Positions 1-10,745 of a stretch of 35,735 bases of DNA are shown piece after piece (position 1 is the stretch's first letter; every line of letters begins with the position of its first letter). Source of the stretch: Zygnema cylindricum. Taxonomy: Eukaryota > Streptophyta > Zygnematophyceae > Zygnematales > Zygnemataceae. Location: assembly GCA_037447655.1 (NCBI GenBank), contig JBBHKE010000168.1, positions 1 to 35,735 on the forward strand. The letters run 5' to 3'. The position numbers were made by a program, and so were the translations under genes. The notes under the pieces were generated by a model. The model ran no database searches. It worked only from the letters and a program-made list of their open reading frames with translations, and had not been told where the DNA came from.

Positions 1-58
1 AGGGGGGAGGGGGGAAGGGGAGAGGGGGGAGGAAGAGAGGGAGCAGGAGGTCGAGGAA
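1..58. repeat. G/A-only purine tract
   Basis: The first 58 bases are almost entirely G and A on the plus strand, with GGGGGGA and GGGGA runs. It resembles the purine microsatellites inside the NVL introns and mirrors the CT-rich sequence at the far right edge. It may continue beyond the left edge. No gene is visible in it. Confidence 0.8.
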
Positions 59-984
59 ATTTTAAAATTGTTGACATAAGATTTTCGGATGTGTCGATTT
101 TGGAGCCGTTAAGAGGATCTTTTTCAGATTGTGTGATTGAGATCTGTTTAATCGTTAGGGCTCTTGTAGATATGTTTTTAAAGGTATAAACACTAATGGC
201 AGTACAACAGACTTTGTCAAAATGTATTTACAGTGTGTAAGTTGTGAATGTTGTAAACTTTGTACGGATGATTTTACCTAGCCCTAAATTTTAAATCTTT
301 AGAGGGAAGATTTTTCAGAGAAGGAGACTGAGGACCTTTTTACGAATGTTTGTGTTTTGAGTCGGGTGAAACGTTTGAAGGAGTTGGAGAGACCGCGTGG
401 TCAACTTGCTTCGACGTTGGTGTGTCCGAGGTTTTTTTATAGATTAGTGGATGCTGAACTTTTTTTGATGTGTTTTTAATGTGGTTTGGAGTGGTTTTTT
501 ATGGTTTTCTGTAATTTTTAAGTGTTTTGGTGTCTTTGAAAACTTAGGTGTGTTTTGGAGTGACTTTGGTGTTTCCTCAAAGCTTTTTTGTGATTTATTG
601 TGTTTTTCGTGCTTTTCGTGTTTTTCGAGGGTTTTTTCATTCTTTGTGATCTTTGTGACTTTTGAAGTTTTTTGCATTTTTTTGGCTGTATTGTCTAGCT
701 TTTGTTTTTCCTCTCCATTTTGTTTACCGCTGTGAAATAATAATTGGATAAATGGCATTCTTTTGTGTTGTTGCCACTTTGATTTTTCTTAATTCTTTTG
801 CTTTTCTTTCTTTTTCTGGAGACTCTCGTGTCTTGTTTGGATGGGTAGTAAGCTGAATGGAAGCCAGTTTGTTTAATTAAGGTCGTGATCTGCGGGATTC
901 ACACATTGTTGGATCTCCATCCGGATTGGTTAGTCATCTGGCTGATTTGGTCGGTCCTCCAAATTAATCAATGTCTTCAATACA
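59..984. other. T-rich noncoding stretch
   Basis: I see no coding signal. Positions 480-730 are T-rich on the plus strand with many TGTTTT and TTTTCG words, so the open frames there on both strands are products of composition. No transposon ends or RNA gene were recognised. Confidence 0.6.
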
Positions 985-2250
985 GTGAGGTCAATTTTCT
1001 TGTTGACCCCTCTTCATGGTTCGAATATTCGACTTTGTGCTATCCCTTATCCTTTGACCAGTAACCTCTTTTTCACAGTTGATAATGATTTGGTTCTTTG
1101 TTCCTTTATGATTGGCACTTATTATAGCGATCCTCTTGGTGGACCGTTGATTGCTTTCCTCCACGCTTTTGCTGCTGCTGTCCCTTTGTGCCTCTTCCCT
1201 TCCATGGTGGATGGAACCCATATTATCAGACATACACCCACACTATTGGACGTATGGATCAGTTTTGCCAGTGTAACGCTTTTTCTGAGCGTCTGGTAGA
1301 ACTATAGAGGAATCACGCGTAAAAGCACGCATGAAACGCCCCATAAAATAATATGAATATGCGCATGGAACAAAATGCATACGTTTATAAAATGTGTTGA
1401 CCAACTTTGACTTCACAATAAAATAAAAATAGAAAAACTTGAAAACATTTAATCTAAAATGAAAAAATTATACGATAATCAAAACAAAATCAGCGTTGAA
1501 GCTTACCTTATTGCTGAATCAACAATCTCTTTCAAACTGCACGGAATGACGTAATGTCTCTTTTATGAAATTTTCCGAACATTTTATCTGTACACGAAGA
1601 GTATACGTATTTAACAAAAAGCTTGAAAACATTTTCGTAGAAAAGTCAAAATCCGTATGAATGAAACCTCTATGGGTAGGAGTTAACCTTCCTATTCAGC
1701 GGTATAAGTACGTTGCTTGGTCGCCTAGTGATATTCCTTTTTACTTCACTCCCCTTCATGGTTTTCATACGCCTGCTCTATACGGTTGCATTCATGTGTT
1801 CGGTTTTGATATTTTTGTGAACCATTTTTTTCTTCTGCTCTTCGGACAGATTTGACCCATGTGCCCTTGGTGGCTTCTGCCCTTTTGGCAAGGTATTTCC
1901 CCACCGCACCTCTTACCCTACCGCACTTCTTCCTCCACCTCAACGTTTGTCTCAACTCGTTCCGCCTTCGATGATCACCCCAAGAACGTCCTCCACAATT
2001 TCTTAAGTCATGGGACTTTTGATCGTGAGTCTGAGCCTCCTGCCCGCATTCATGCATCCCTTCTCCTCTCTGTAGGAAGGTTAGGTTAAACAACTATGGC
2101 GCGTGTGGCACCCGCTACCGATTTGAGAAGTTGTTGCCTTATTGCCTCCACCCTTATCTGCCATCTTTCGGTTGGGAGCACCTTTGCTAACATGATCCCT
2201 CGTGTTCCGAGCGGTGTCGTCGTCTTCCAGTTCATTTTGGAGGCTTCCTA
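985..2250 (+). pseudogene. Decayed non-LTR-type reverse transcriptase (relic 1)
   Basis: This is a broken fragment of the C-terminal half of a reverse transcriptase. Seen in order: a SDPLGGPL segment at about 1126-1149 that fits the family's QGDPLGGxLF block; VDGTHI at 1207-1224 in the place of the catalytic ADDTHI box, so one catalytic Asp is now Gly; then, after a 372-bp insertion, a VAWSPS..P..FTP..GF segment at about 1713-1780; a CF.QR.SYL-like piece near 1895-1925 in another frame; and an ASLLLS.GRLG piece at about 2056-2088 followed by an AARVSPA-like stretch at 2096-2170. At least three frame changes and several stops make it dead. Similar proteins are, from memory, common in early land plants and streptophyte algae. 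Remnants may run on to about 2650. A second relic lies at 33498 onward. Confidence 0.72.
1303..1674. mobile_element. hAT-like MITE inserted in relic 1 (372 bp)
   Basis: The ends are inverted: TATAGAGG at the left and CCTCTATG at the right, with TCA matching two bases further in. Direct 8-bp flanks GGTAGAAC (1295-1302) and GGTAGGAG (1675-1682) agree at six of eight positions and read as an aged target-site duplication. Removing the element joins the two halves of the reverse-transcriptase relic at the place where the family has a continuous LVG-type segment. There is no coding capacity. An 8-bp duplication suggests the hAT superfamily; the ends resemble the CATAG ends of the elements at 4792 and 6347. 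Confidence 0.6.
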
Positions 2251-2674
2251 TTCTATTCCCCCTCTTGCTTCGACGGATATTGCATTCCTCTTCACCCTTG
2301 TTCCGAAGTTAGTTACACGTGCCCAAAAGTCAATTTTTGGTAAAGTTGTCGCCACCATTCAATTTTAGCTTTTTGAGGCGCTTCCCTCTGCTTCTCCATG
2401 TGCCCGTTTTCTCTCTTGTTGTGGGCCTGGTTCTTGAGCTTGGCTATTGGCTACACCTATTTTATCCACTCGACGGTTCACACTCGCTCAATTCACCACC
2501 GCCCTCAAAATTCAAGCTTAGCCTCCCCCAACCACCTTTACTTGGCTCCCTTGTTTGTCGTGCGACCTTGTTATTCAGTCGGATGGCGTCCATTTGCTTT
2601 GTTGCTCCCACGAGAGATAATTGATTCAGGCGCACGACACTATTCATGACACCATAGCGAATACGATATTGTGG
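2251..2674. other. Possible downstream remnant of relic 1
   Basis: Composition stays GC-richer and pyrimidine-biased, as in relic 1, to about 2650. Open frames of 60-100 codons occur on both strands, but I cannot match any of them to a named domain. It is probably the decayed tail of the same retroelement. Confidence 0.35.
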
Positions 2675-2800
2675 TTTTTGAGAGTTTTTTTTTCATTATT
2701 TCGTTCTCTTTTGCTTTTCACGGTGCTATAATGACATTATGTTTTTTGAGAGTTTTTATTTATTATTATTTTGTTCTTTTTTGCTTTCCACAACGCTACT
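2675..2800. repeat. Two-copy tandem duplication, period 68 bp
   Basis: The segment beginning TTTTTGAGAG and continuing through TCGTTCTCTTTTGC to a GCTA end occurs at 2675 and again, diverged, at 2743. Confidence 0.75.
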
Positions 2801-4139
2801 CATTAATTAACATTTAGATATTTGGATGGGTGTTAAGTTAAATTAACCTAAGTTCTTCTTACTTTATTATCTAATATTTTTCTTATTGACAGTATGTCTA
2901 GGCTTCAATTGGTAAATTATTAACGTCATTCTTTCAAGTAAAACCTACGCTAGTTGTGATATAAAGGGCCAAAAATTAAAGGGTTACAATGAGAGGCACA
3001 TAAACGACAAAAAATGGAAAGAGTATTAAAGGAAACAATAAGGCATCCTTAGGAAAATATATGTGAGTGTTTACTTGTAGTCAGGACAACACGTCATTGA
3101 GAGTCTAAGTAAAAGTTAGCAGTGATTGGCAAAACACACCTTTGACAACTTGAGGCAAACCAAGCCAGCAACTAGGGTTGGAATCAGCAAAGGTGGAATG
3201 ATTTTTTTCTTGTGGAGATGAGGGCAATGATTTTTTATTGTGGAGATGAGGGCAAGGGCAAGGCAAGACGAGGTTGTCGCAGAATGGACTGCCCTAAGGA
3301 AGTCAATCTTGGGGCTAGATAGGGGTGAGGTTTTCGAATTAGCCCACAGACTTTCTTTTCTCCCTTAAAGGCAACAATGTTGGCTTAGATCGTGACACCG
3401 AGATGGGCCAAGAGGAAAAAAATGTTCGTCTATTTCATCTGCAGAAAAAATAATCGGGTGAGTCAAATGTTGGGGCATCACAAGGGATCAGGGAAAGACT
3501 TGAGGTTTGAATGAAAAGGTGCACCCCAAGTCCGAGTTATGAAGTTAGGGGAGCCACCCCAAGTCCGAATTATGAAGTTGGGGGAGCCAAAATTAGGTTG
3601 TGAGTCGGGTGAATCGCCCAACCAGTCATGGATTCTTTCATCCTAGGATGTCCGTGTCGGTGGAAATACCTTAAATTGTCTTAAAATAATAATAATAATA
3701 ATAATAATAAATAGCGTCTTTCTCCCAATGGCAAACACCTGTCTTTGAACTGGATCACCCAAAACAGAGTGATTCTCCCATTGTGTGTGAGTGAGCCCCC
3801 CTCTCTTACTAAGATATAGCGTTGATCACCATGTAGGTGATGGTTTTGACCTTGGGAGGTCAAGGTTGGTCGTTGAGAATATGACAATTCTCCAAACCCT
3901 TTATTCTTTGACATTATCGGGCAAATATAGGATTTCCTATACATGTAAAATCTTAAATTTAGACTATTGTTAATAAGGCATTAAATTAATGACAGTAAAT
4001 GAGCCGCGCCATGCAACCTCAATCACTGTTGTAAGCAGTGATATCTCTTTTTCTTAAAGGTGATGACGAAAAAAGTGTGGATACACAATCTATTCTTTGT
4101 AGAGTTCATAATGTTGATTTGGTAACAACTTTTGTTTGG
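2801..4139. other. Noncoding stretch with short tandem repeats
   Basis: No gene is supported. A 29-bp unit (GATTTTTT...GTGGAGATGAGGGCAA) is duplicated at 3200-3257, a 33-bp unit starting CACCCCAAGTCCGA is duplicated at 3522-3587, and an AAT trinucleotide run lies at 3685-3710. The open frames at 3681-3973 overlap on opposite strands and carry no recognised domain. Confidence 0.6.
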
Positions 4140-4290
4140 CAGAAAATCATAAAATAGTGTTAACGACATTTTTCAAGGAAATGGATCACAACCAACCACG
4201 TCTTTTTGCAATAAATTAACACTATTAATTATAATTTCGCAATAGCACTAATAAATCCTTAGCGCTAATTACGATGGGCAATGCAGTGTT
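4140..4290. repeat. Diverged copy of the 19288-19490 MITE family
   Basis: The stretch GCAGAAAATCATAAAATAG ... AATAAATCCTTAGCGCTAAT ... GCAGTGTT matches 19343-19490 along its length, including the shared block ACTAATAAATCCTTA.CGCTAATTAC. The left terminal repeat is not preserved here, so it is a truncated or decayed copy. Confidence 0.6.
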
Positions 4291-4783
4291 ACCTTCTTTT
4301 CATCATGCCCAAAAACTTTGGAAATCGATGGTTAAAGCCCAAATGGGCCATAAGCTTGTAAATTTACTCGACTCAACACTAAACAAGGTTTGGAAGAAAT
4401 AAAAGAATGAACCCAACATGTTTTAGTTTAGCCTCTTGGAATGGCCACGGTTACGTCAACTCCATACTATACCGTGTCCACAAATGATGAGCCGATGTAG
4501 AATTGTTAACTATACATTCTTTAAAGTACATCATGAAACGGTGTCTACTATCTATTGTCGTTAAAAAATGGTTGGTAAAGGGAATTGAGGACTGATTTCA
4601 GTACTGGATTGAAACGTTATCCCCTTCACCTACAACCGTCTAGACTGTTGTTTGTAGTTAAGGGTACGACCCCATGTAATTGACTAATTGTAACTTAGCG
4701 AACCTACTTTGTATTATAGCGCAGATTCGCCGTACACGGCTTTCGAGTGTCTCAATGTGTAACAACGTAATTGTTACTTAAGG
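4291..4783. other. Noncoding spacer
   Basis: No coding signal, RNA gene or repeat was recognised between the MITE-like copy and the 707-bp element. Confidence 0.5.
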
Positions 4784-4791
4784 GTGTGACG

Positions 4792-5498
4792 CATAGTTGT
4801 CCTATTCGTACGGATTTCGACTTTTTTCCGAAAACTACGTAGTATTCGTTACTTTCATACCGTTCGTTAGTTTTCGCTGTACGATGTACGAAAACGTACG
4901 GAAACCGTCCCCTTAACCCTAAAAAATCCTTAAAAAATCCTAAGAACGTACGAAAAACATACGAAAATGTACATCTTTGTACGACATGTGTACCCTAAAA
5001 AGCCTAGGAGTACGGATAATGTAAGGCAGCTGTACTGTAATTTACCGGAATGTACGAATTGCACGGGAAGTACCCTAAACACCCTAAAATCCCCCCATCA
5101 CTAACCCTAAAAGTACTGAAATATACGGACGCCGTACGTAGATGTACGAAAATGTAAGTCCGTATAGTTGAAATAAACGGAAAAGTACGAAAATATACCC
5201 TAAAAATCTCTAAATATTAACCGTCAAAAGTACAAAAAAATACGGACACTGTACGTAAATGTACTAATAATAGTTGGCTGTTTAACATAAATATTTGAGA
5301 ACGCACGAGAATGTACTCTAAAACTCCTCAAACCACCTAAAAGTACTGAAATGTACAAAAATAGTACGCAAATGTACGAAAATGTACGGTTACATAGTGA
5401 GGTACGCATTTAATAACATTTTTTTCATCGTTAAATGCGTATCGTGCGTAGTATTCGCGCGTTCGTTTCGTGCGTATTATGCGAACGGGACAACTATG
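4792..5498. mobile_element. 707-bp hAT-like MITE, copy 1
   Basis: Terminal inverted repeats CATAGTTGTCC ... GGACAACTATG bound the element, and a perfect 8-bp target-site duplication GTGTGACG lies on both sides (4784-4791 and 5499-5506). The interior is packed with GTACG words and short CCCTAAA-like words and encodes nothing. A second copy at 14475-15178 is alignable from end to end. The 8-bp duplication and short ends fit the hAT superfamily; no transposase is present, so it would need one encoded elsewhere. Confidence 0.9.
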
Positions 5499-5506
5499 GT
5501 GTGACG

Positions 5507-6338
5507 ATTGTATACGTTGACAATGTCCGTGACGACTGTCAACGTTTACGATGTGTCTTACAACAACGTATTTTTGAAACTTTTTGAAGCGTCGCAAGAC
5601 ACATCCTAATTTTTTAAACGATTTGGTATGTCCCATGACATTGCGTGACATTGTAGACGTACGACCTTGCAGCCATGACTGTACAACATGTCTTTGCGTC
5701 CGGCCGCCATGAATGGAAACAAAAGTCTTTAGGCCCCTGCAAAATTAAAAACAATTTTTTTTGGGCGTTTGTTAGATTCTTCCCAGCGTGATTTGGTTCG
5801 CGCACGTGCCGTCGCCTTCAACATTGTGCCTTCCTCTATTGATGCCGTGGAGTAGTGAAGTGTAGAGCGAAAGAGAGGCAAAGTGAGCAAGGTGAGAGAG
5901 GCGCGCGCCTTCACGAATTTTTCACATTTCCGTGAAATGGCGCTGCAGCTTTAAGACCCTTGCAAAAAAAAACCTTACAAGATGCAAGCGGACAAAAACG
6001 GACAACCGTGTACTTTTTTTGGTCGTCAAAAACTTTTGAAAACTTTTCACTCGTGAGAATATGTATTTCTACGCGAATATGTTTTCCTATTTGTGAAAGC
6101 GGCTTTACTTTATTTAAAACACATCGCCTATGTGTTTTACGATAAGTTTGAAGATGACGTGACAGTGGATCGAAAAAACACAAGACGACAACATTCGTAC
6201 ATCCTAAGTTCAAGGATGATTCAAATTGTACTCTACAATTTTGCAATTTCTTCCTACGGTTGCAACTTTTGTACAATTTAGTGTATATCTTTATGATATT
6301 TTTGACGCTTTTATTTTCTGTATAGGGTTTCGATTAGA
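5507..6338. other. Noncoding spacer
   Basis: Several frames of 60-121 codons are open on both strands (the longest is minus, 5911-6276), but none has a recognisable domain or convincing splice context. No RNA gene was seen. Confidence 0.5.
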
Positions 6339-6346
6339 GTGTAAAT

Positions 6347-6892
6347 CATAGTTCAAAAGTAGGCGTTTTTATGGTAGGCCTTTGGTAGGCGCACAAAACT
6401 TGGCACTAAACTCGCGTAGAGTAGGCATACTGTATTGGTGTTCGTTGTGGACACTCTTGTACGGACGTACGAATCTGACGTATGATCATAGTTCAGCGCA
6501 CGCCGACGGACGAATTTTTTTAGCGAACTAAAACACGCGGATGTTCAAAATTGCAGACGCTAATATGACAGATAGTCCTTTCGTAAGTTGTATTATGGGC
6601 TTTTCATGTGATCTTCTTAGATCACTACTTTGATCAGAGACCTTCCGATCGTCTGAATCTAACGGTTTAAATAAGTTTTACCTCAAAACTCACAAAAAAT
6701 GTTTTTTTTGTCCGATTTTTTTTCAAAATTTAGACATGACGTTTAATTCTCTATCGATCGATGTGCAACTCAACCCTGTAACTATTTTTTTCATTTTTCG
6801 CCCAATACAATATGGGTCTTAAGGGCATTTTGTATGTTTTGCATACAATAGGCATATTGTATGGGCCTACTTTCACCTACTTTTGAACTATG
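6347..6892. mobile_element. 546-bp hAT-like MITE
   Basis: A perfect 17-bp terminal inverted repeat, CATAGTTCAAAAGTAGG and its complement, is flanked by a perfect 8-bp target-site duplication GTGTAAAT (6339-6346 and 6893-6900). Several GTAGGC words follow the left end (about 6360, 6374, 6386, 6418) and complementary GCCTAC/CACCTAC words precede the right end, like the subterminal motifs that hAT transposases bind. There is no coding capacity. It shares the CATAGTT start with the 707-bp family but is otherwise different. Confidence 0.9.
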
Positions 6893-6900
6893 GTGTAAAT

Positions 6901-8298
6901 CTTTGAACCTTAAGAAAACTTGTAAAATGTGCCCTCACGGTTTGAACCGCACGAACAATTAACGTTAAGTCAATTAGTTTTAGGAGCGCTATTTTGTGTA
7001 CTGAGGGCAGAATAATCAAGAGCAGAATAATCCTGGACAGGATTGTTGTTATTAACGCTAATAGATATCCAGTATAACGGTGTAACTTTGTGCGGATCAT
7101 AGTTAGGAGTTTATTCAAGCAATCCCGTTCCTTTTAAACTACACCTTTAAACGCTACAGTAATAGCGATCAGGGTGTAGTCGGTCAAAATTTAAATTCAG
7201 TGAACGGCTTTCCGTGTCATGAGGAACCAGTGAACCCAAACGTTGCGTGGAATCAAGGGTTTTGTACGGTAAAGTACTTAGGCCACGTGGCTTGTGCATT
7301 TAAATTTCAAAATAGATTCTAAATTTTGAGGGCAACTGGCGTTCAAGTAACGGCTTTCATGTCACTGACGTGGCGGCAAGCTGCATTTCGAATTCAAGGA
7401 ACCACTCATTTTAACCTGATGACCGGAAAATCAGAACGTTTGGCGTCTTATAGCATCAGTTAGAATCATCGTTGAATAAGTTTGTTTGTTTCCAACGGGC
7501 GGGTAAGTTTGTATCATTTGTCTTTGCTGTACCGCACGAAGCGGTAGTTGGCGCAGCCGCTCAAGTAGTTATGATTTGGGATCTTCAGTTTGGCAAACCG
7601 ACAAAAATGGTGACAATTATGGATCGTCGATTCTCAGTGTAATAGTTCATGTCTGAGATTGTGCAATATGAGCCGATCGATTTGGGTGTAAAACAGCCAT
7701 TGTAATCTTCCACCGTTCAATTTCGTGAGAAACCCATTATTCTCAAAGGATGTGTGATTTATTTGTAATTCACTGTACGACAAGTTTGAGTCCAACCATG
7801 AATTTGGTCTTCAAAAAACGGTAGTGTGACTCACTGACGCTGTACGGCCTCCAGAGATTTGAACCGGGTCAAATAAAATAATCCCTTTTCATTGGTTTTC
7901 TTTACCGGTTCCACTGTCATAGTACTCAGTGTACGATTTCTTAGACAACAGGATGAATCGCGTACGTTCATTCCCTTAAACTCGTGCTAAAATCGTAGGA
8001 GTCAAGTCCGCATTTATGGAACGTCAGTCCTTCAGAGTTCGTTTGTCCTTTTGGGAAAAAGCTTTCACCCAGCCTTGGTTCATTCACTTCATTGCCCGCG
8101 GAGAAAATATTGATATAGTGAATATTTCACATTAAAGAGGATGCAAAACGGTATAAAATAGTAAGTTTTCAAGAATCTATAGTGTTTAATATGGATAATC
8201 CCTACACCATCTACGGCAGAAGATGACAAAGCAATTCCTGTTTTGCCGGCTTTGAATTTAGTTTCTTAGAGAAGCCTCTGGAAAATTGTACAGTACAG
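6901..8298. other. Noncoding spacer
   Basis: No supported gene. A short hairpin-like pair CTACACC ... GGTGTAG spans about 7139-7179 and includes AATAGCGAT, resembling the ends of the TA-flanked MITE family. A CCACGTGG palindrome lies near 7283-7290. Confidence 0.5.
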
Positions 8299-8300
8299 TA

Positions 8301-8380
8301 CACCGCCAATCGTTGTTAGCGTTGTGTACGCTAATTCCGTCCCGATTTTTTTTGTTTTTATTCTCAAATAGAATTATCCA
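8301..8380. repeat. Orphan left end of the TA-flanked MITE family
   Basis: CACCGCCAATCGTTGTTAG, preceded by TA, and the following ACGCTAATT ... TTCTCAAATAGAAT block match the left end of the element at 8468 (CACCGCGAATCGCTATTAG ... TTCTCAAATAGAAT). No matching right end is found before 8468, so this is a partial copy or tandem left end. Confidence 0.6.
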
Positions 8381-8467
8381 CACTATTTAAAAATAAACCT
8401 AATTCCTAATTAGATTAGCCGACTTCTTTGAAAATTTCCAAATTCCCAATTAGCGTAAACCACGCTA

Positions 8468-8956
8468 CACCGCGAATCGCTATTAGCGTACATGACGCTA
8501 ATTGGGGTACCCCTTTTTTTGGGGCAAATTCTCAAATAGAATAAAGTACGCTAAATATTTTTGCACGTTATTTGAGGTACCCCGCTCAATGCGGTTCATA
8601 ACTGTAATTTAGTGCACTTTTAAATAGTGTGGTGTACGGACTGCCAGATCTGTACTATTCCGCAGATTTTTAAATTTAGAAGTAGAGAAAATATAATAAT
8701 ATATAATTCCGTAAATATTTCCCGGCATACGCAGATGTCAAAAAAACGCGACGGCATACGATTTGAACAGTTTCGTACATCTACATGTTTTAGTGTGGAA
8801 ATATTATGTGCCGAATTTTTTCACAAAGCTTTTTACAAATTAGAGTGCATGATAAATTAGTATCATGGTGTACCTGAAAAAACACAATTTACCGTAAAGT
8901 ACGCTAATTGTTTCATTACGCTATATTTTTTATTACGCTAATAGCGATTCACGGTG
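8468..8956. mobile_element. 489-bp MITE with TA flanks
   Basis: The left end CACCGCGAATCGCTATTAG and right end CTAATAGCGATTCACGGTG are inverted repeats with one mismatch, extended by further matches, and both sides are flanked by TA. TA duplication suggests Tc1/mariner-type transposition; this is inference. It encodes nothing recognisable. Sister families with the same ends lie at 12631 and 13949. Confidence 0.75.
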
Positions 8957-9090
8957 TAGGGGCTACACTAAAGGATAAAGGTGCCCAAACTAAAGCTATG
9001 CATAAATTAGAGTTAGTTTTTCCTTGGCGAAAGGCCTTGAACCTAAATTAGAGTTGATAACTCTAATTGTTTTTTACACTAATTATTTCT

Positions 9091-9114
9091 TAACGCTAAT
9101 ATCGACTCACGGTG
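9091..9114. repeat. Solitary right end of the TA-flanked MITE family
   Basis: TAACGCTAATATCGACTCAC followed by GGTG matches the right ends of the 8468 and 19288 elements. I could not find its left partner in the preceding 200 bases. Confidence 0.5.
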
Positions 9115-10251
9115 TTTCTTTACGGGCCCCTTGTCCGCCCTAACGACAGCTTTTCATTTAAAACTCCTCCAACAAGGATGAAACAGATTAAAGAAAAAAA
9201 TGGTGAAAATAACCAAAGAGGATGTAAAACTAAAAATGCTTGCTGGTCAATGGTGAAATTTACAGGCGCGCAAGATCAACCGTCCAATACCGTTCACCCG
9301 CTTTAGTACGGAATCTGTATTGTTAATACGCACGTTTCCTCATAGAAAAGCGTTAATGCGAAACCCTTGTAACTCTTGTAGCACTGTTGACTTCCGGCTC
9401 TTTGAGTCAAAGAGCAGCACGTTCGCCGGCTCGAATAGCTTGATTTTTTCAACGACCGCGATTGCCTTTTCGGCGAGTGGATATCAGACAGCTGTCAAAT
9501 GTACGAATAGCAGTTGAAGGTGTAGGTTAGATTCTGACACAACCACCAGCTCGCAGCGAATCTCACTCAGACCGTGAAGCCACTCCATATATATGGTTCG
9601 TTTTAGGCGACAGCTGGCATACATGCATCGACCAATGAGAGAGGCTGGCCGAAAAGCCAGAATCAGCAGTTGAAAGGGGGCTGATGCGTCACAATCGTAC
9701 GTGAACAATTTTGTCGCTGACAAAAACCACATTTTTGTCACCCATTGTAATCGGCCAAGTGGCACCCAGAGACTGCGCACTTTTTACTTCGCAGTCATGC
9801 ATCGAAGCGTTGAACAAAGCGTACGAAATGTTTTTTTTTTCGTTTAGCTCGAGATTTTTCAATCCGTACATAACTCCGCGCGAACTTTATTTAAAAGTAC
9901 GACATCAGAATAGCAATCACCGTACGCAGCAAAAGGACGAAACCCTAAAATTACAGCATTTTGTCGCCTTTCTCCACGAATGGCGGGCGCGGCCGAATAT
10001 TCATTCCTACTTTTCAAAACTGTCTCGCTAAAGCGTTAAGTTCCTAAACAGTTAGCGATTACACGAAACCGTTAAAAAAGTCCCGCACGTGTAACTAATA
10101 CGTACAAGAGCCTGTAAACCACTCTGTTCTATGCACCGAAAGCACGAGATTTGTTGCAAGAAGAATACCGACGAATCCACGTGTGATCTCCTAAACCGTT
10201 TCTGTCTTGAAACGTATTGATGTGAATTTAGTAATTTTGTAATTTACATCT
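9115..10251. other. Noncoding or unresolved stretch
   Basis: Overlapping open frames of 60-106 codons occur on both strands (for example minus 9484-9780 and plus 9711-10031). None shows a recognised domain, and they contradict one another. The right part probably belongs to the upstream region of the gene at 10746. Confidence 0.45.
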
Positions 10252-10745
10252 TGCCACGTGTCCATACCTTATCCTTTGGATTTGAACGTCACCGTTTGAA
10301 GCGCAAAAACAGCAGACCGACACATTCTTGCGACCGAAACTTCTCACATGACAGCTGTCGTCACCGGTCCACTCTTCACAGTACATCCGTACACCAACTC
10401 ACATCCAATCGCATCGCTCGACCGTACAGCTCACTTCGATGCGCGTTACAGGACCAGCCGTGACCCTTCTACCATCGATCCGTACCGTACGGCAGTCCTA
10501 ATATTCGGATACAAAAGAGCGCGCTTGGAAGTCGGCGATCAGAGTCTCGAAACGAGACAAAAGAGAAAAAGACAAAAAACCGTAAAACCAAAGGAGAACT
10601 AAGGAAAATCTCCCCCTCTCCCTCTCCCTCTCCCTCTCCCTCTCCCTCTCCCTTTACTCACCAGAAGCTTCTCAAATCCAGCCGCAGCATTTTTTTAAGC
10701 AAAAATCTCACCGGTCATCACTAAACGACAATAGCTGCCGACAAA
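10252..10745 (+). promoter_or_regulatory. Probable promoter and leader of the small secreted gene
   Basis: A TGCCACGTG G-box lies at 10252-10260. A (CTCCCT)n tract at about 10610-10653 sits some 95 bases upstream of the start codon, as CT-rich leaders and core-promoter patches do in plants. The start codon is preceded by GACAAA, with A at -3. No clear TATA box was identified. Confidence 0.45.
10610..10653. repeat. (CTCCCT)n microsatellite
   Basis: About seven near-perfect hexamers on the plus strand, between the upstream G-box and the start at 10746. It is the same repeat class as the purine tract in the seventh NVL intron, in the opposite orientation. Confidence 0.9.

Noticed and set aside
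444-758. Overlapping 104- and 84-codon ORFs on opposite strands
   Set aside because: Lys/Thr-rich and Phe/Ser-rich translations of the same T-rich low-complexity DNA; no domain or splice signal.
1017-1035. GGTTCGAATATTCGA, resembling a tRNA B-box
   Set aside because: It lies inside the reverse-transcriptase relic and has no cloverleaf around it.
5911-6276. 121-codon minus-strand ORF
   Set aside because: No recognised domain, no acceptor or donor evidence, and a competing plus-strand frame; length is within chance for this region.
7845-7885. tRNA-like B-box word (GATTTGAACC on plus)
   Set aside because: The putative T-arm does not pair and no matching acceptor or D arm was found, so no tRNA is called.
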